DNA of 64,000 nucleotides from Desulfomonilaceae bacterium (GTDB lineage: Bacteria; Desulfobacterota; Desulfomonilia; Desulfomonilales; Desulfomonilaceae): the NCBI GenBank assembly GCA_041662605.1, contig JBAZSD010000012.1, positions 1 to 64,000 of the forward strand, given 5' to 3'. Shown piece after piece: positions 8,272-17,223 of the stretch (its first letter is position 1; the number at the start of each line of letters is the position of its first letter). The notes under the pieces are model-generated. The model was given only the letters and a program-made list of their open reading frames with translations, searched no databases and was not told the origin of the DNA. Made by a program: the position numbers and the translations under genes.

Positions 8272-8943
8272 TCAATCGGTCCCGTAGACTTTCAAAAGAT
8301 CTGTGGACGCTTCCGGCGATACGACTTTGACATTGGCCTCAATTCCCTCAAGGTGTTGAGTGACCATTTTTGCGCTGATTCCCGGAACGCCGTATACCGT
8401 AAACAGAACATTATGTGTTGAATGTGTGATCCTGGTTCTTTTATCCGGACCATAAATCAGGCTTGATATGATCCCCATCGAATCCTTGATTATCATGTCA
8501 TTTGGTTTTACTATCTGATCCTGCCCGTTTAATCTTGTATAATGTTCATCGTCTCTTGCAACATCGAGCGTGACTGGGGCCTTAACCAAATCAAAGTCAT
8601 GGCCGGCTGTCAGCAGTGAATTCCTCAATTCTTCTATAAACATACATTCCACGAGGGCTGAAACCGCGGGGATAGGTTTACCTTTAAAAATTACCGATTC
8701 AAGTTGTTGTAGCACGTGATAGGTTTTGTCAAATCGACTGTAATAGTTCCGGTAGGCTCGAACCGGTTCCAGCAATTTCAACTCACTGCGGTCTGTGAAT
8801 AGGGCCCTTAAATCTGCCTCCAGTTCCCGTTTCACTAAATCGAGCTTGGGATGTTGAGTAGGATTACAAACGTTTTTCATTACCAGGATCCCTAAATGAG
8901 CGCCTGGATAGGTTTGCTTCCAGTTGCTGGTTACAGTGAACAT
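8272..8943 (-). CDS. B3/4 domain protein (PheRS beta-like tRNA-editing domain family)
   Basis: The 223-residue protein matches stand-alone B3/4 proteins: an N-terminal PGAHLGILVM strand, a central FDKTYHVLQQLESVIFKGKPIPAVSALVE region, and a C-terminal part covering DSMGIISSLIYGPDKRTRI and VYGVPGIS. B3/4 is the editing module of phenylalanyl-tRNA synthetase beta, and free-standing copies are thought to act in tRNA or amino-acid quality control, though most are untested. An ATGAGGG site lies just before the ATG. It is 84 bases from the histidine kinase stop on the same strand, possibly at the end of the efflux operon. Confidence 0.75.
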   Translation of the reverse strand: MFTVTSNWKQTYPGAHLGILVMKNVCNPTQHPKLDLVKRELEADLRALFTDRSELKLLEPVRAYRNYYSRFDKTYHVLQQLESVIFKGKPIPAVSALVECMFIEELRNSLLTAGHDFDLVKAPVTLDVARDDEHYTRLNGQDQIVKPNDMIIKDSMGIISSLIYGPDKRTRITHSTHNVLFTVYGVPGISAKMVTQHLEGIEANVKVVSPEASTDLLKVYGTD

Positions 8944-9027
8944 TTTTCCCTCATCCTGTGTATGCTGTTTGCAATAGTTTAATCATTGAGCCACAGCGAC
9001 GGTATTCCCCGTTGCGCTGGATCCCTC

Positions 9028-10254
9028 TTAGCTCCTGAAGCCTGGGTCAACGTCGGCCCGTTTTCCGGAAAGATCATCTGAGACACAATTCTCAAACGTG
9101 AAACAAAACCGACATCCATAACCGATTCCTTGTGATTCCAGCCAAATACGACCATGGCCGGCTTCAAGGATTCGCTTGAGCATTGCCAATCCAATGCCCG
9201 TTCCCTCCGAATTCTCATCCAGCTTTGCAAACAGCCCGAAGATTTTGGAGAGATTTTTGGGGTCCACACCGATCCCGTTATCCTCAACAAAGAAAACAAC
9301 TTCTTCGCCATCGTTTCTGAAGCCTATCTTTATTCGCGGCTCAGACTGGGGTCCCATATACTTTACGGCATTCTCTATAAGATTCTGGAGAATAGTAAGT
9401 AATTTGTCCCTAGAAGCGCAAACTTTTGGGAAACCATTTTGGATGTCAATCTTCACATTGCTCTGAGTTATTTTACCGGCCAGGAGTTCTAAAGCTTCCC
9501 AAACAATTTCTTCGAAGCTCATTTCCTGGGGTTCGTCCTGCAAGTTTGCAACTCTTGAAAGTTTTAACAGGTCGGTTGTAAGCCTTTCCATACGGTCAGC
9601 GGAACGTAAAATGGCAGACATATTTTCTTCAAGTCTTTTAAAGTTAGCATTTTTCGCGTCACGCTCTATCCACTTGAGAAGCCCCTTGATCGTGAGTATA
9701 GGCCCTCTGAGATCGTGCGAAACAGCGTAGCTGAACACCTCCAGATCCGCATTTTTTGCTTCCAGTTGGGCTATTAATTTCTCTCTTTCAATCTCAACAT
9801 CTTTCTTGTCGGTCACATCCTGAATCATGGCCATCTTCGCAATTGAACCATCCGGGTAATAAATCGGAGTATTAATGATGTAGTAGTAATGATTGTCTTT
9901 GGGGCTCCTGATTTCCCAACGGACTGTTTCACCCTTCAGAACCCTGTCATTCACACACCAGTCGCAAACATGGTCCAATCCGTGTAACGCGTTGAAACAT
10001 TTTTGCCCTATGGGATTGTAACCGGTGCGCTCGACAAGTTTGTCGTTCACATACTCCACCTGGTAATTCGAAGAGCACACATAAATAAAACCGTCAAAAG
10101 CTCTGATAATGGCTTCGAGTTTCGCGGAATTTTCAAAGCAAACTCGCGCCTCAGTTCGTAACTGTTTTTGAAGGGACCGCAGGTGGTCAAGCTCTTGACG
10201 CATAAAAGCGATCTGCCAGTTCAAACTCTCCAGGCTTGTATCAATAAAACTCAT
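9028..10254 (-). CDS. PAS-domain sensor histidine kinase
   Basis: The 408-residue soluble kinase has a helical N-terminus, one PAS domain (about residues 45-150), a HisKA dimerisation helix with the phospho-acceptor His in YAVSHDLRGP near residue 180, and a HATPase domain (N box NLIENAVKYM, G1 box EDNGIGVD, G2 box GTGIGLAM). The PAS domain contains a C-x10-C-x2-C pattern (CFNALH ... CDWC) common in PAS sensors of anaerobes; its role is unproven. No membrane segment or receiver is present. The start at 10254 has CGGAG six bases upstream and was preferred to an ATG 19 codons earlier. It lies 84 bases after the second ABC-2 permease gene, so it may sense conditions for that transporter; no partner regulator is visible. 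Confidence 0.88.
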   Translation of the reverse strand: MSFIDTSLESLNWQIAFMRQELDHLRSLQKQLRTEARVCFENSAKLEAIIRAFDGFIYVCSSNYQVEYVNDKLVERTGYNPIGQKCFNALHGLDHVCDWCVNDRVLKGETVRWEIRSPKDNHYYYIINTPIYYPDGSIAKMAMIQDVTDKKDVEIEREKLIAQLEAKNADLEVFSYAVSHDLRGPILTIKGLLKWIERDAKNANFKRLEENMSAILRSADRMERLTTDLLKLSRVANLQDEPQEMSFEEIVWEALELLAGKITQSNVKIDIQNGFPKVCASRDKLLTILQNLIENAVKYMGPQSEPRIKIGFRNDGEEVVFFVEDNGIGVDPKNLSKIFGLFAKLDENSEGTGIGLAMLKRILEAGHGRIWLESQGIGYGCRFCFTFENCVSDDLSGKRADVDPGFRS

Positions 10255-10338
10255 TAGAAACTCCGATAAATAAAATCCGGCCAACAATGAGAACAGGCGG
10301 GTCTGCGTCAACGGACCACTATTTTCTGCGGATTCCGG

Positions 10339-11616
10339 TTAATCTATTCTCCTTTTAAATAACGCGGAGGCCCATGCGATGTAAATAACCGCCATTATAA
10401 AAATTGGAATTACCTGAGGCCAAAGTGTCTCCCATCCGGTTCCTTTCAGGAATACGCCTCTCAAAATTGTGATGAAATATCTGACAGGGTTTAAATAAGT
10501 AACGTACTGAATCACAGAAGGCATATTTTCAATGGGGAAAGCGTACCCTGAAAGCAAGATTGAAGGCTGAAGAAACATGAATGATGTAAGAACCGCCTGT
10601 TGTTGGGTCTTGCAAAACGCGGATATCGTCATACCAATTGCTGACGCAGTGATCAGAAACAAGAAAAACGACCCAAAAAAGAACCAGATCGATCCCCTAA
10701 ACGGAATATCATAAATGATCAACGCGAGGGGTGTCACAATGAGTAACGTGACCAGTTCAATCAAAAAACAGGGTGAGGTTTTCCCGAGAATAAGCTCCAA
10801 CCTTGAAATAGGAGCGACCATAAGCTGTTCTATCGTACCGATTTCTCTCTCTCTTACGATCACGGATGACGTTAATATTATAGCCAGAGTCAAGAGTATC
10901 AAGGCCACGACTCCAGGGACAAAAAAATCCTTGGAATTAAGATTAGGATTAAACCAGGCGCGCGATGCGTTCGAGAATTCAGGAATGATGAGCCTCGGCG
11001 TGGTGGAGTCATAAAGCAACCCTTGCATACTGTTAATTCGTGACGCCAATATGTCATCGGAGAATCTCTGAATTATGGACTGAGCGTAACCTGAGACGGT
11101 GCCGGCCGTTATCGTATCGACACCATCAACAAGAATCCCCACCTCGGCTTTGCGTCTTCCCTGCACACGCTTCTCGAAATCCGGAGGGATGAGAATAGCC
11201 AGTGAAGCCTGGTTTCTCTCGAAGAACCGATCTGCTGAGTCATAACTGTTCAAATATTTGACAATTTTAAAATACCCTGACTTGGCGAACCCTTCCACGA
11301 GGTCACGACTCATGGCGGAATGGTCCAGATCTACTACGACAGTAGCGACGTTATTCACATCCAGTCTACTCGCTGACCCAAAAATTACCAACTGGATGAC
11401 CGGCGCAAGTAGCAACATCATAAGATTCTGTCTGTTCCGGACAATTTGAATGAATTCCTTCCAGATCAGCCATCGGATCCTTTGAAGGCTCTCTGATACT
11501 TTACGTTTCAGTGAGTTCTGCCAGGTAGTGATACCGGTAGGAATATCCCCTTTATTTGGGCCACTCCCAGGAGTCGGTCCCGAGCGATAGGATAATTTTG
11601 GGGTTCCGTCGATCAT
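10339..11616 (-). CDS. ABC-2 type transporter permease (YbhR/YbhS-like), second of pair
   Basis: The ~425-residue membrane protein has an N-terminal cytosolic stretch, a first helix near residue 80 (LLLAPVIQLVIF), a large periplasmic loop, and five C-terminal helices with the ABC-2 EREIGTIEQLMVAPISR coupling motif and the PSILLSGYAFPIENMP segment. It is a subunit of a drug/solute exporter of the YbhFSR type. The ATG at 11616 overlaps the stop of the preceding permease (ATGA), which makes it more likely than an ATG 31 codons upstream that would lie inside that gene. It completes an adaptor-ATPase-ATPase-permease-permease set. Confidence 0.9.
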   Translation of the reverse strand: MIDGTPKLSYRSGPTPGSGPNKGDIPTGITTWQNSLKRKVSESLQRIRWLIWKEFIQIVRNRQNLMMLLLAPVIQLVIFGSASRLDVNNVATVVVDLDHSAMSRDLVEGFAKSGYFKIVKYLNSYDSADRFFERNQASLAILIPPDFEKRVQGRRKAEVGILVDGVDTITAGTVSGYAQSIIQRFSDDILASRINSMQGLLYDSTTPRLIIPEFSNASRAWFNPNLNSKDFFVPGVVALILLTLAIILTSSVIVREREIGTIEQLMVAPISRLELILGKTSPCFLIELVTLLIVTPLALIIYDIPFRGSIWFFFGSFFLFLITASAIGMTISAFCKTQQQAVLTSFMFLQPSILLSGYAFPIENMPSVIQYVTYLNPVRYFITILRGVFLKGTGWETLWPQVIPIFIMAVIYIAWASALFKRRID

Positions 11617-12749
11617 AAGGTATATTTGCCAAGTTTTCTTGCGACTAATGTTGTGACAAACAGGGCAAAGACCACTAGAGCAAGGGTGGGCCAGATTATG
11701 GCGTCCCAACCCACTCCCTTCAAATAAACAGCCCTGAGCACGGTTATGTAGTGCCTGGCAGGAATAATGTAGGTAAAATATTGGAGCGATTCAGGCATAT
11801 TAGAAATTGGGAAAACAAACCCGGACAATAAAAAGGTGGGAAGGACAGTTCCCAGTAGAGCCAACTGAGTGGCGAAAAACTGATTGGAAGCTACGGCCGA
11901 AACCAGGAAGCCGATAGACATGGCGCCTATAAGGAAAACGCTGGAAACCCCAAACATGATGAGCAAACTCCCACGGAACGGAACTTGGAAAACGTATCTG
12001 CCCATGATGTAAACCAGCAGCAGGTCTACATAGCCAAGCGTAAAATATGGAATCAACTTACCCACAACCAATTCGCCGGGTTTAAGCGGCGTTGACATCA
12101 GTTGTTCCATTGTTCCGGTTTCCCGCTCTCTAACTATGGTGAGCGATGTCAAGAGAGCGGAGATGATCATCATTATAACGGGGATCAAGCCAGGAATTAT
12201 GTTATTACGGCTTCGGAGTTCCGGGTTGTAAACAATGCGAATTCTTGGGTCGATAGGCGCTCTGACCCTGCTCTGAACCGCCTGTTTTGTCAGCGATTCC
12301 ATTTTCAGATCACCTTCGAAAGTTGCGCTTATGGTGTCCAGGTAAACAATCGCCAGGTTTGCTCTGGTGGAGTCGGAACCGTCCACAATCGCCTGAATCT
12401 GGGTGGAAGAGCCATTTTTTAGATGATGACTGAAATCAAATGGAATTATGACCCCCACACTAATCATGTTCCGATCAAGATCCCTAACTATTTCCGGGTA
12501 GTTGTCCGTTTGGACAACCAGTCTAAAATAGCCGGAACTGGTCATTCTATCTATGAAATCACGAGATTCCGGACTTCGGTTTTGATCCCAGACGGCAATC
12601 GGAATATCGTCAACATCCAGTGACAGGGCATAACCGAAAAGGATCATGAGCATGACGGGTATGCCGAGCGCCAGGTAAAGAGAACGGCTATCCCGCATAA
12701 TCTGCCGGGTTTCTTTCTTTGCTACAGCCAGAGTCCGAACTATATTCAT
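11613..12749 (-). CDS. ABC-2 type transporter permease (YbhR/YbhS-like), first of pair
   Basis: The 378-residue protein follows the same plan as its neighbour: an N-terminal helix (LGIPVMLMILFGYALSL), a periplasmic domain of ~150 residues, and a C-terminal bundle with RERETGTMEQLMSTPL and the LLSGFVFPISNMP segment. The two permeases are recognisably related and would form a heterodimeric pore for a type-I-like efflux system with the HlyD adaptor. The gap to the upstream ATPase gene is 70 bases; the downstream permease overlaps it by four. Confidence 0.9.
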   Translation of the reverse strand: MNIVRTLAVAKKETRQIMRDSRSLYLALGIPVMLMILFGYALSLDVDDIPIAVWDQNRSPESRDFIDRMTSSGYFRLVVQTDNYPEIVRDLDRNMISVGVIIPFDFSHHLKNGSSTQIQAIVDGSDSTRANLAIVYLDTISATFEGDLKMESLTKQAVQSRVRAPIDPRIRIVYNPELRSRNNIIPGLIPVIMMIISALLTSLTIVRERETGTMEQLMSTPLKPGELVVGKLIPYFTLGYVDLLLVYIMGRYVFQVPFRGSLLIMFGVSSVFLIGAMSIGFLVSAVASNQFFATQLALLGTVLPTFLLSGFVFPISNMPESLQYFTYIIPARHYITVLRAVYLKGVGWDAIIWPTLALVVFALFVTTLVARKLGKYTL

Positions 12750-12819
12750 TTGTTACAAAAGTCCTGGTTACAGACTTGGTCTGATAAACGAATTTGTCGC
12801 CTCCAGCTCCTAGAAATCA

Positions 12820-13752
12820 TTATTTTGTAACCGGCGTTGTCAAGGTTACAAATACGTCTTCCAGGCTAGGAGTGACTTTCTCCAATCTGAGGACATCAAT
12901 GCCGTTGTCAGACATGATTCTTCTGGTTGTTTCCTCAGCCCCAGTTGGGTCTCCCGTGACTAGGTGAAGGGAACTTCCAAAAATTGCCGCTTCGGAAAAG
13001 ATCTTCTCTTTCTTTAGCAATTCGGAGGCTCTCATTGGTTGATCGCATTCAAGGTCGATTACAGATTCAGACATCCAGTTTTTTTTAAGATCAGAAGGAG
13101 TTCCCAGAGCTACGATTTTCCCTGCGCTCATCAAAGCGAGCCTGTTACAGTACTCAGCCTCCTCCATGTAGTGTGTGGTCACAAAAATCGTCACTCCTTG
13201 TGACGCCAGATCGTTAATCAACTCCCAAAAATTCCTACGGGACAGAGGATCAACGCCGGAAGTCGGCTCATCGAGAAATAACACCGGGGGTTCATGAAGA
13301 ATGGCGCAACCCAGGGCAAGCCTCTGTTTCCATCCTAAAGGCAAAGACCTTGTCAGAATATCCAATTTATCTTGAAGCCCTGCCATCTGGAGTACCCATT
13401 CCCCACGTTTCCTTTTGGTCTCTTCATCCAGTCCGTAGACACCCCCGAAAAAATCCAGGTTTTCTGAGACAGTCAAGTCCTCATAGAGAGAAAATTTCTG
13501 TGACATGTATCCAATGTGTTTCTTGATTTCTTCACTTTCAGTAGAAACATCATATCCAGTGACCATTCCTTGACCGGACGATGGAGTGAGAAGTCCGCAC
13601 AGTATCTTTATGGTAGTCGTCTTTCCCGCCCCGTTAGGCCCCAGGAAACCAAATATTTCGCCCGGTCGGACCTCGAATGTAACGTGATCGACCGCTACAA
13701 AACTTCCGAAGACCCGGGTCAGGTCCTTGGCGAAGACGGCTATTTCGTTCAT
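12820..13752 (-). CDS. ABC transporter ATPase (YbhF half, degenerate signature)
   Basis: The 310-residue ATPase has Walker A GPNGAGKT near residue 38, a Q-loop in MSQKFSLY, Walker B LFLDEPTSGVDP and the H-loop in TTHYMEEAE. Its signature region reads LPLGWKQRLALG instead of LSGGQ; the same form is known in the C-terminal half of YbhF-type drug-efflux ATPases. A C-terminal ~80-residue extension ends with TPSLEDVFVTL, as in DrrA/YbhF proteins. It pairs with the ATPase just upstream to make the two nucleotide sites that are fused in E. coli YbhF. Confidence 0.92.
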   Translation of the reverse strand: MNEIAVFAKDLTRVFGSFVAVDHVTFEVRPGEIFGFLGPNGAGKTTTIKILCGLLTPSSGQGMVTGYDVSTESEEIKKHIGYMSQKFSLYEDLTVSENLDFFGGVYGLDEETKRKRGEWVLQMAGLQDKLDILTRSLPLGWKQRLALGCAILHEPPVLFLDEPTSGVDPLSRRNFWELINDLASQGVTIFVTTHYMEEAEYCNRLALMSAGKIVALGTPSDLKKNWMSESVIDLECDQPMRASELLKKEKIFSEAAIFGSSLHLVTGDPTGAEETTRRIMSDNGIDVLRLEKVTPSLEDVFVTLTTPVTK

Positions 13753-13792
13753 CTTTTAACCAGAAAGCGCTCAAGAAAATGCGCAAATAATA

Positions 13793-14755
13793 TCACGGTG
13801 GATTTCCCTTCCCGGTCAAAACCGACAAAAACACGTCTTCCATGGCTGGAGCGATCCGCCGAAAGGACTTGACTTCGATTCCCGCTTTTTCGAGAGCTTC
13901 TTTAGCATACACTTCGTCTGACACATTAGAGAGCCTTACATGAAGACTGTCCCCGAACAAACTTACATCCAAAATCCTTGGATCTGTCTTCAAAATGTCT
14001 CGAGCGACACGGGAATCCGAAGGGATGATTTCTATCATGTGACCCTGGACCGTTTCCTTGAGTTCCTTGGGGGTCCCCAACTCCATTATTGATCCTTCGC
14101 GCATAAAAGCCGTTCTTGTCGTCCGTTCAGCTTCATCCAAATAAGCGGTTGAAACAAGAATCGTTATCCCCTCCTGCAAAAGGTCGTAGAGGATCTTCCA
14201 AAAATCTCTCCTGGAGACTGGATCGACTCCATTAGTCGGCTCATCCAGAAGAAGAACTCGCGGGGAATGGATAAGAGCGCATGCCAGCCCCAACTTTTGT
14301 TTCATTCCTCCAGAAAGAGCGCCGGCCAATCTGCCTGAAAACGGAGCCAATCGGCTGAAACTGAAAAGCGTTTCGATTCTTCCTGGTCGATCCTTTTTAG
14401 GGACTCCAAATAAGTCAGCGTAAAACAGCAAGTTTTCCAAAACGGTTAGATCCTGGTAAAGACCGAATCTCTGGGGCATATAGGCGAGATGTTCTTTCAC
14501 CCGGTCGGGATTGTCCCTAACGGAAATTCCGTCAATGTAGGCTGAACCGGAGGTCGGAGCGAGAATACCTGCAAGCATGCGGATAGTGGTGGTTTTGCCG
14601 GCTCCGTCGGGTCCTATCAAACCGAAAAGTTCACCCTTGTTCACCCGCAAATTCATGTTTTGAACAGCTTTTACAGGCCCAAAATTCTTACACAGTCCTT
14701 CTGTAAGTATAATTGGAGTCTCTGATTGTTCTTGTTGGGATCCAGGCAATACCAC
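13793..14755 (-). CDS. ABC transporter ATPase (YbhF half, canonical signature)
   Basis: The 320-residue ATPase has Walker A GPDGAGKT near residue 50, a Q-loop in MPQRFGLYQD, a canonical LSGGMKQKLG signature, Walker B LLLDEPTNGVDP, and the C-terminal APAMEDVFLSVL segment. It corresponds to the N-terminal half of YbhF. The GTG start follows the adaptor stop directly (TAA-GTG) with a purine-rich site inside the adaptor end, implying translational coupling. An alternative D in the Walker A loop (GPDG) is normal in this group. Confidence 0.92.
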   Translation of the reverse strand: MVLPGSQQEQSETPIILTEGLCKNFGPVKAVQNMNLRVNKGELFGLIGPDGAGKTTTIRMLAGILAPTSGSAYIDGISVRDNPDRVKEHLAYMPQRFGLYQDLTVLENLLFYADLFGVPKKDRPGRIETLFSFSRLAPFSGRLAGALSGGMKQKLGLACALIHSPRVLLLDEPTNGVDPVSRRDFWKILYDLLQEGITILVSTAYLDEAERTTRTAFMREGSIMELGTPKELKETVQGHMIEIIPSDSRVARDILKTDPRILDVSLFGDSLHVRLSNVSDEVYAKEALEKAGIEVKSFRRIAPAMEDVFLSVLTGKGNPP

Positions 14756-15772
14756 TTAGTTCTTCTCATCATCACGAACAGTGTCTACAAGAATGTATCC
14801 TTCAGCGGGCATGCCGATTTTTAGCTCCTGTTCAGGATTGGGTATCGTTATTTTTACACGATAAACCTGCTTGACTCGTTCCTCCCGGGTCTGGACATTT
14901 TTTGGCGTAAATTCAGCGCGCGACGATATGAAAGTCACAGCGCCTACATAAATTTTACCTGGAAACGAATCAGTAGTTATATTTGCTTTTTGTCCCAGTT
15001 TTACCAACCCTAGATCTTTTTCTCCGATATATCCCTTTAACCAGACCGAATCGATTTCGGCTATCGTCGCTACTGTCGCGCCCGGCAGAACTACTTCCCC
15101 CAATTCGTTAGCCTTAACTAAAACAGCTCCGGACACCGGTGACTTTAATGTGGAGTGCTCGATGTCCAATTCAATTCTTACCAGATCGAATTTTGCTTTT
15201 TCCAAACGGCCTCTAGCCGCAACGATTTCCTGTTCGCGAGGTCCCTTCTCAAGCTCCGCAAGCCGTTGGGCCGCATTATTGAATTCCTCCTCAGCCACAT
15301 TGAAAGCTGTCTGCTTTGTATCGAACATGGAGGCCGATATGGCGCCTTCTCTAAACAGAGGGTAATAACGCTCATATTCATCTCTGGCGTTCTTGAGCCT
15401 ACTATCCGCCGCTTTGGAAACAGCCCGGGCAGCCTCAATATCTTCTTTTCTCGAACCCTCTTCCAGTTGATCCAGGACGGCGGTTAAAGCCGCGACATCA
15501 CCCTTTGCTGAGCCTCGCATTGCTTCAAGTGTGTCTGTGTCCAGAGTCGAAATAATCTGGTCCTTTTTGACTCGGTCTCCTTCTTCAATTGGAAGGGTCT
15601 TTATTTGACCGGCAAGCCGAAATGAAACGTCAACCTCTGTAGCCTCAATATTTCCGCTGACAAAGACGGTCCCTGCCGGCGCCGTTCGGTTTTTCAGGTA
15701 GTGGATCACATAAGTAGCTGTGGCCCCGATTACGCAAACTATTATTGCTGGAATCCCTATTTTTTTTATCAA
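14756..15772 (-). CDS. HlyD-family membrane fusion protein (YbhG-like efflux adaptor)
   Basis: The 338-residue adaptor has an N-terminal membrane anchor (residues 5-25), a first lipoyl/barrel half (GNIEATEVDVSFRLAGQI), a long coiled-coil hairpin (about residues 85-205) with two GSRKEDIEAA/GPREQEIVAA-like elements, and a second barrel half (STLKSPVSGAVL). This is the YbhG arrangement. It bridges the inner-membrane ABC pump to an outer-membrane channel. TTG start with TGAGG five bases upstream, six bases after livF, so it is joined to the amino-acid transporter operon. No outer-membrane partner gene is in the window. Confidence 0.9.
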   Translation of the reverse strand: MIKKIGIPAIIVCVIGATATYVIHYLKNRTAPAGTVFVSGNIEATEVDVSFRLAGQIKTLPIEEGDRVKKDQIISTLDTDTLEAMRGSAKGDVAALTAVLDQLEEGSRKEDIEAARAVSKAADSRLKNARDEYERYYPLFREGAISASMFDTKQTAFNVAEEEFNNAAQRLAELEKGPREQEIVAARGRLEKAKFDLVRIELDIEHSTLKSPVSGAVLVKANELGEVVLPGATVATIAEIDSVWLKGYIGEKDLGLVKLGQKANITTDSFPGKIYVGAVTFISSRAEFTPKNVQTREERVKQVYRVKITIPNPEQELKIGMPAEGYILVDTVRDDEKN

Positions 15773-15778
15773 AATGCC

Positions 15779-16483
15779 TCAAACACCGAGATACATACTC
15801 ATAAGATCGTAGTTTTGTTTTAAATCCTGAACGTTTCCATTGTAAACTATTGTCCCCTTGTCGATCACATACACTCTTTCACTCAGGTCAAGAGCAAAGA
15901 GCGCATTCTGTTCCGTCAAAAGGATCGTCAAATTTTCGGACTTTAGTGTCTTAATAACGTCTCTGAGCAAGTTTACCACAATCGGGGCTAGTCCCATTGT
16001 AAGTTCATCAAGCAACAGAAGTTCCGGTTCCCCCATAAGAGTACGGGCGATTGTGAGCATTTGCTGTTCACCCCCACTCAGCGTTCCTCCGATTCTATGT
16101 GTAAGTTCCTTGAGTCTGGGGAAGAGGTGAAAAATTTTGTCGAGCGTTGCGGCAACGTGTTTTGAAGTCTTTTTACGACAACCTAGTTCCAGATTGTCTC
16201 TAACGGTAAGATCGCTGAAGATCAGGCGGTTTTCCGGGACATAACCGATCCCCATTCTTACTATCTCATGTGTTTTCTTTCCTTTTAGCTCGGCGCCTTT
16301 GAACTTGATGTTGCCAGATCTGGGTTTATTCAGTCCCACAATACTACTGAGAGTAGTAGTTTTTCCCGCTCCGTTTCTTCCCAGGAGGCAAACAACCTCA
16401 CCTTTTTCAATTTTGATGGAAACATCAAAAATGGCGTGGAAAATGCCATAAAATGTGTTGATATTGTTGACTTCCAGAAACAT
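15779..16483 (-). CDS. livF: Branched-chain amino acid ABC transporter ATPase LivF
   Basis: The 234-residue ATPase shows Walker A GRNGAGKT, signature LSGGEQQML, Walker B LLLDELTMGLAP (L instead of P after the E, a common LivF variant) and the terminal MYLGV tail. LivF pairs with LivG to energise the LivHM permease. Start overlaps livG by one base. Confidence 0.94.
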   Translation of the reverse strand: MFLEVNNINTFYGIFHAIFDVSIKIEKGEVVCLLGRNGAGKTTTLSSIVGLNKPRSGNIKFKGAELKGKKTHEIVRMGIGYVPENRLIFSDLTVRDNLELGCRKKTSKHVAATLDKIFHLFPRLKELTHRIGGTLSGGEQQMLTIARTLMGEPELLLLDELTMGLAPIVVNLLRDVIKTLKSENLTILLTEQNALFALDLSERVYVIDKGTIVYNGNVQDLKQNYDLMSMYLGV

Positions 16484-17223
16484 CAGCCCTCGCCTAGATA
16501 TATATCGCGAACCCTTTTGTCGTTCCGGATCTCCTCCGGAGAGCCCGAAGCGATTACACGCCCGAAATTCATTACAGTAATGTGAGAAGACACGGCGAAA
16601 ACCATATCCATCTTGTGCTCGGTAAATAGGACAGTGACGTTGGTGTCGCGATTAATTTTTCTAATCAGCTCGAATGTGCCGCTAGTTTCGTTTGTAGACA
16701 TTCCGCAGGTGGGTTCGTCCAGAAGTATCAATTCAGGTCTGGTCGCCAAAACTATTCCCACCTCGAGACGCTTCATGTCGCCGGCCGATAAAGTTCCAGC
16801 GAGTTCGTCGGCTTTATCAAGAAGATCAACCTGAGATAGAACCGTTTGTGTCTCAGTCCGGGCAAGTTCTGTGGCTGGAGAAAATAGGTTGAGTCCCTTA
16901 CCTTGCTGTAAGAGTGTCGTAGCTTGAATGTTTTCGTAGACCGTGAGCTTAGGGAATATTTTTGTAACCTGAAAAGATCGGGCCATGCCGAGCCTAACCA
17001 ACTGGTCAGGATGCAGACCGGTTACGTCCTTGCCTTTGAAGAGGACTTGTCCACCGTCACAGTGATCGAATCCCGTAATGAGATTAAAAAGAGTGGTTTT
17101 CCCAGCCCCGTTAGGACCGATGATACTGAAAATGCGGCCCTGTTCCACGCTCAAGTCTACCCCGCCTACGGCGGCGACCCCACCAAAAGATTTTCGGATA
17201 CCTTTAACTTCAAGAATTGTCAT
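16483..17223 (-). CDS. livG: Branched-chain amino acid ABC transporter ATPase LivG
   Basis: The 246-residue ATPase has Walker A GPNGAGKT, the LivG landmark GLARSFQ-type motif (LGMARSFQVTKIF), signature LSAGDMKRLEVG (A replaces the first G), Walker B LILLDEPTCGMS and the EHKMDMV H-loop segment. It overlaps livM by four bases, giving an uninterrupted livM-livG-livF translation unit. The transporter could serve branched-chain or aromatic amino acids, or other carboxylates, because LivG specificity is set by the binding protein. Confidence 0.94.
   Translation of the reverse strand: MTILEVKGIRKSFGGVAAVGGVDLSVEQGRIFSIIGPNGAGKTTLFNLITGFDHCDGGQVLFKGKDVTGLHPDQLVRLGMARSFQVTKIFPKLTVYENIQATTLLQQGKGLNLFSPATELARTETQTVLSQVDLLDKADELAGTLSAGDMKRLEVGIVLATRPELILLDEPTCGMSTNETSGTFELIRKINRDTNVTVLFTEHKMDMVFAVSSHITVMNFGRVIASGSPEEIRNDKRVRDIYLGEG

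Noticed and set aside
11617..11709. The 31-codon N-terminal extension of the second permease
   Set aside because: It overlaps the preceding permease; the ATGA overlap at 11616 gives the natural start.
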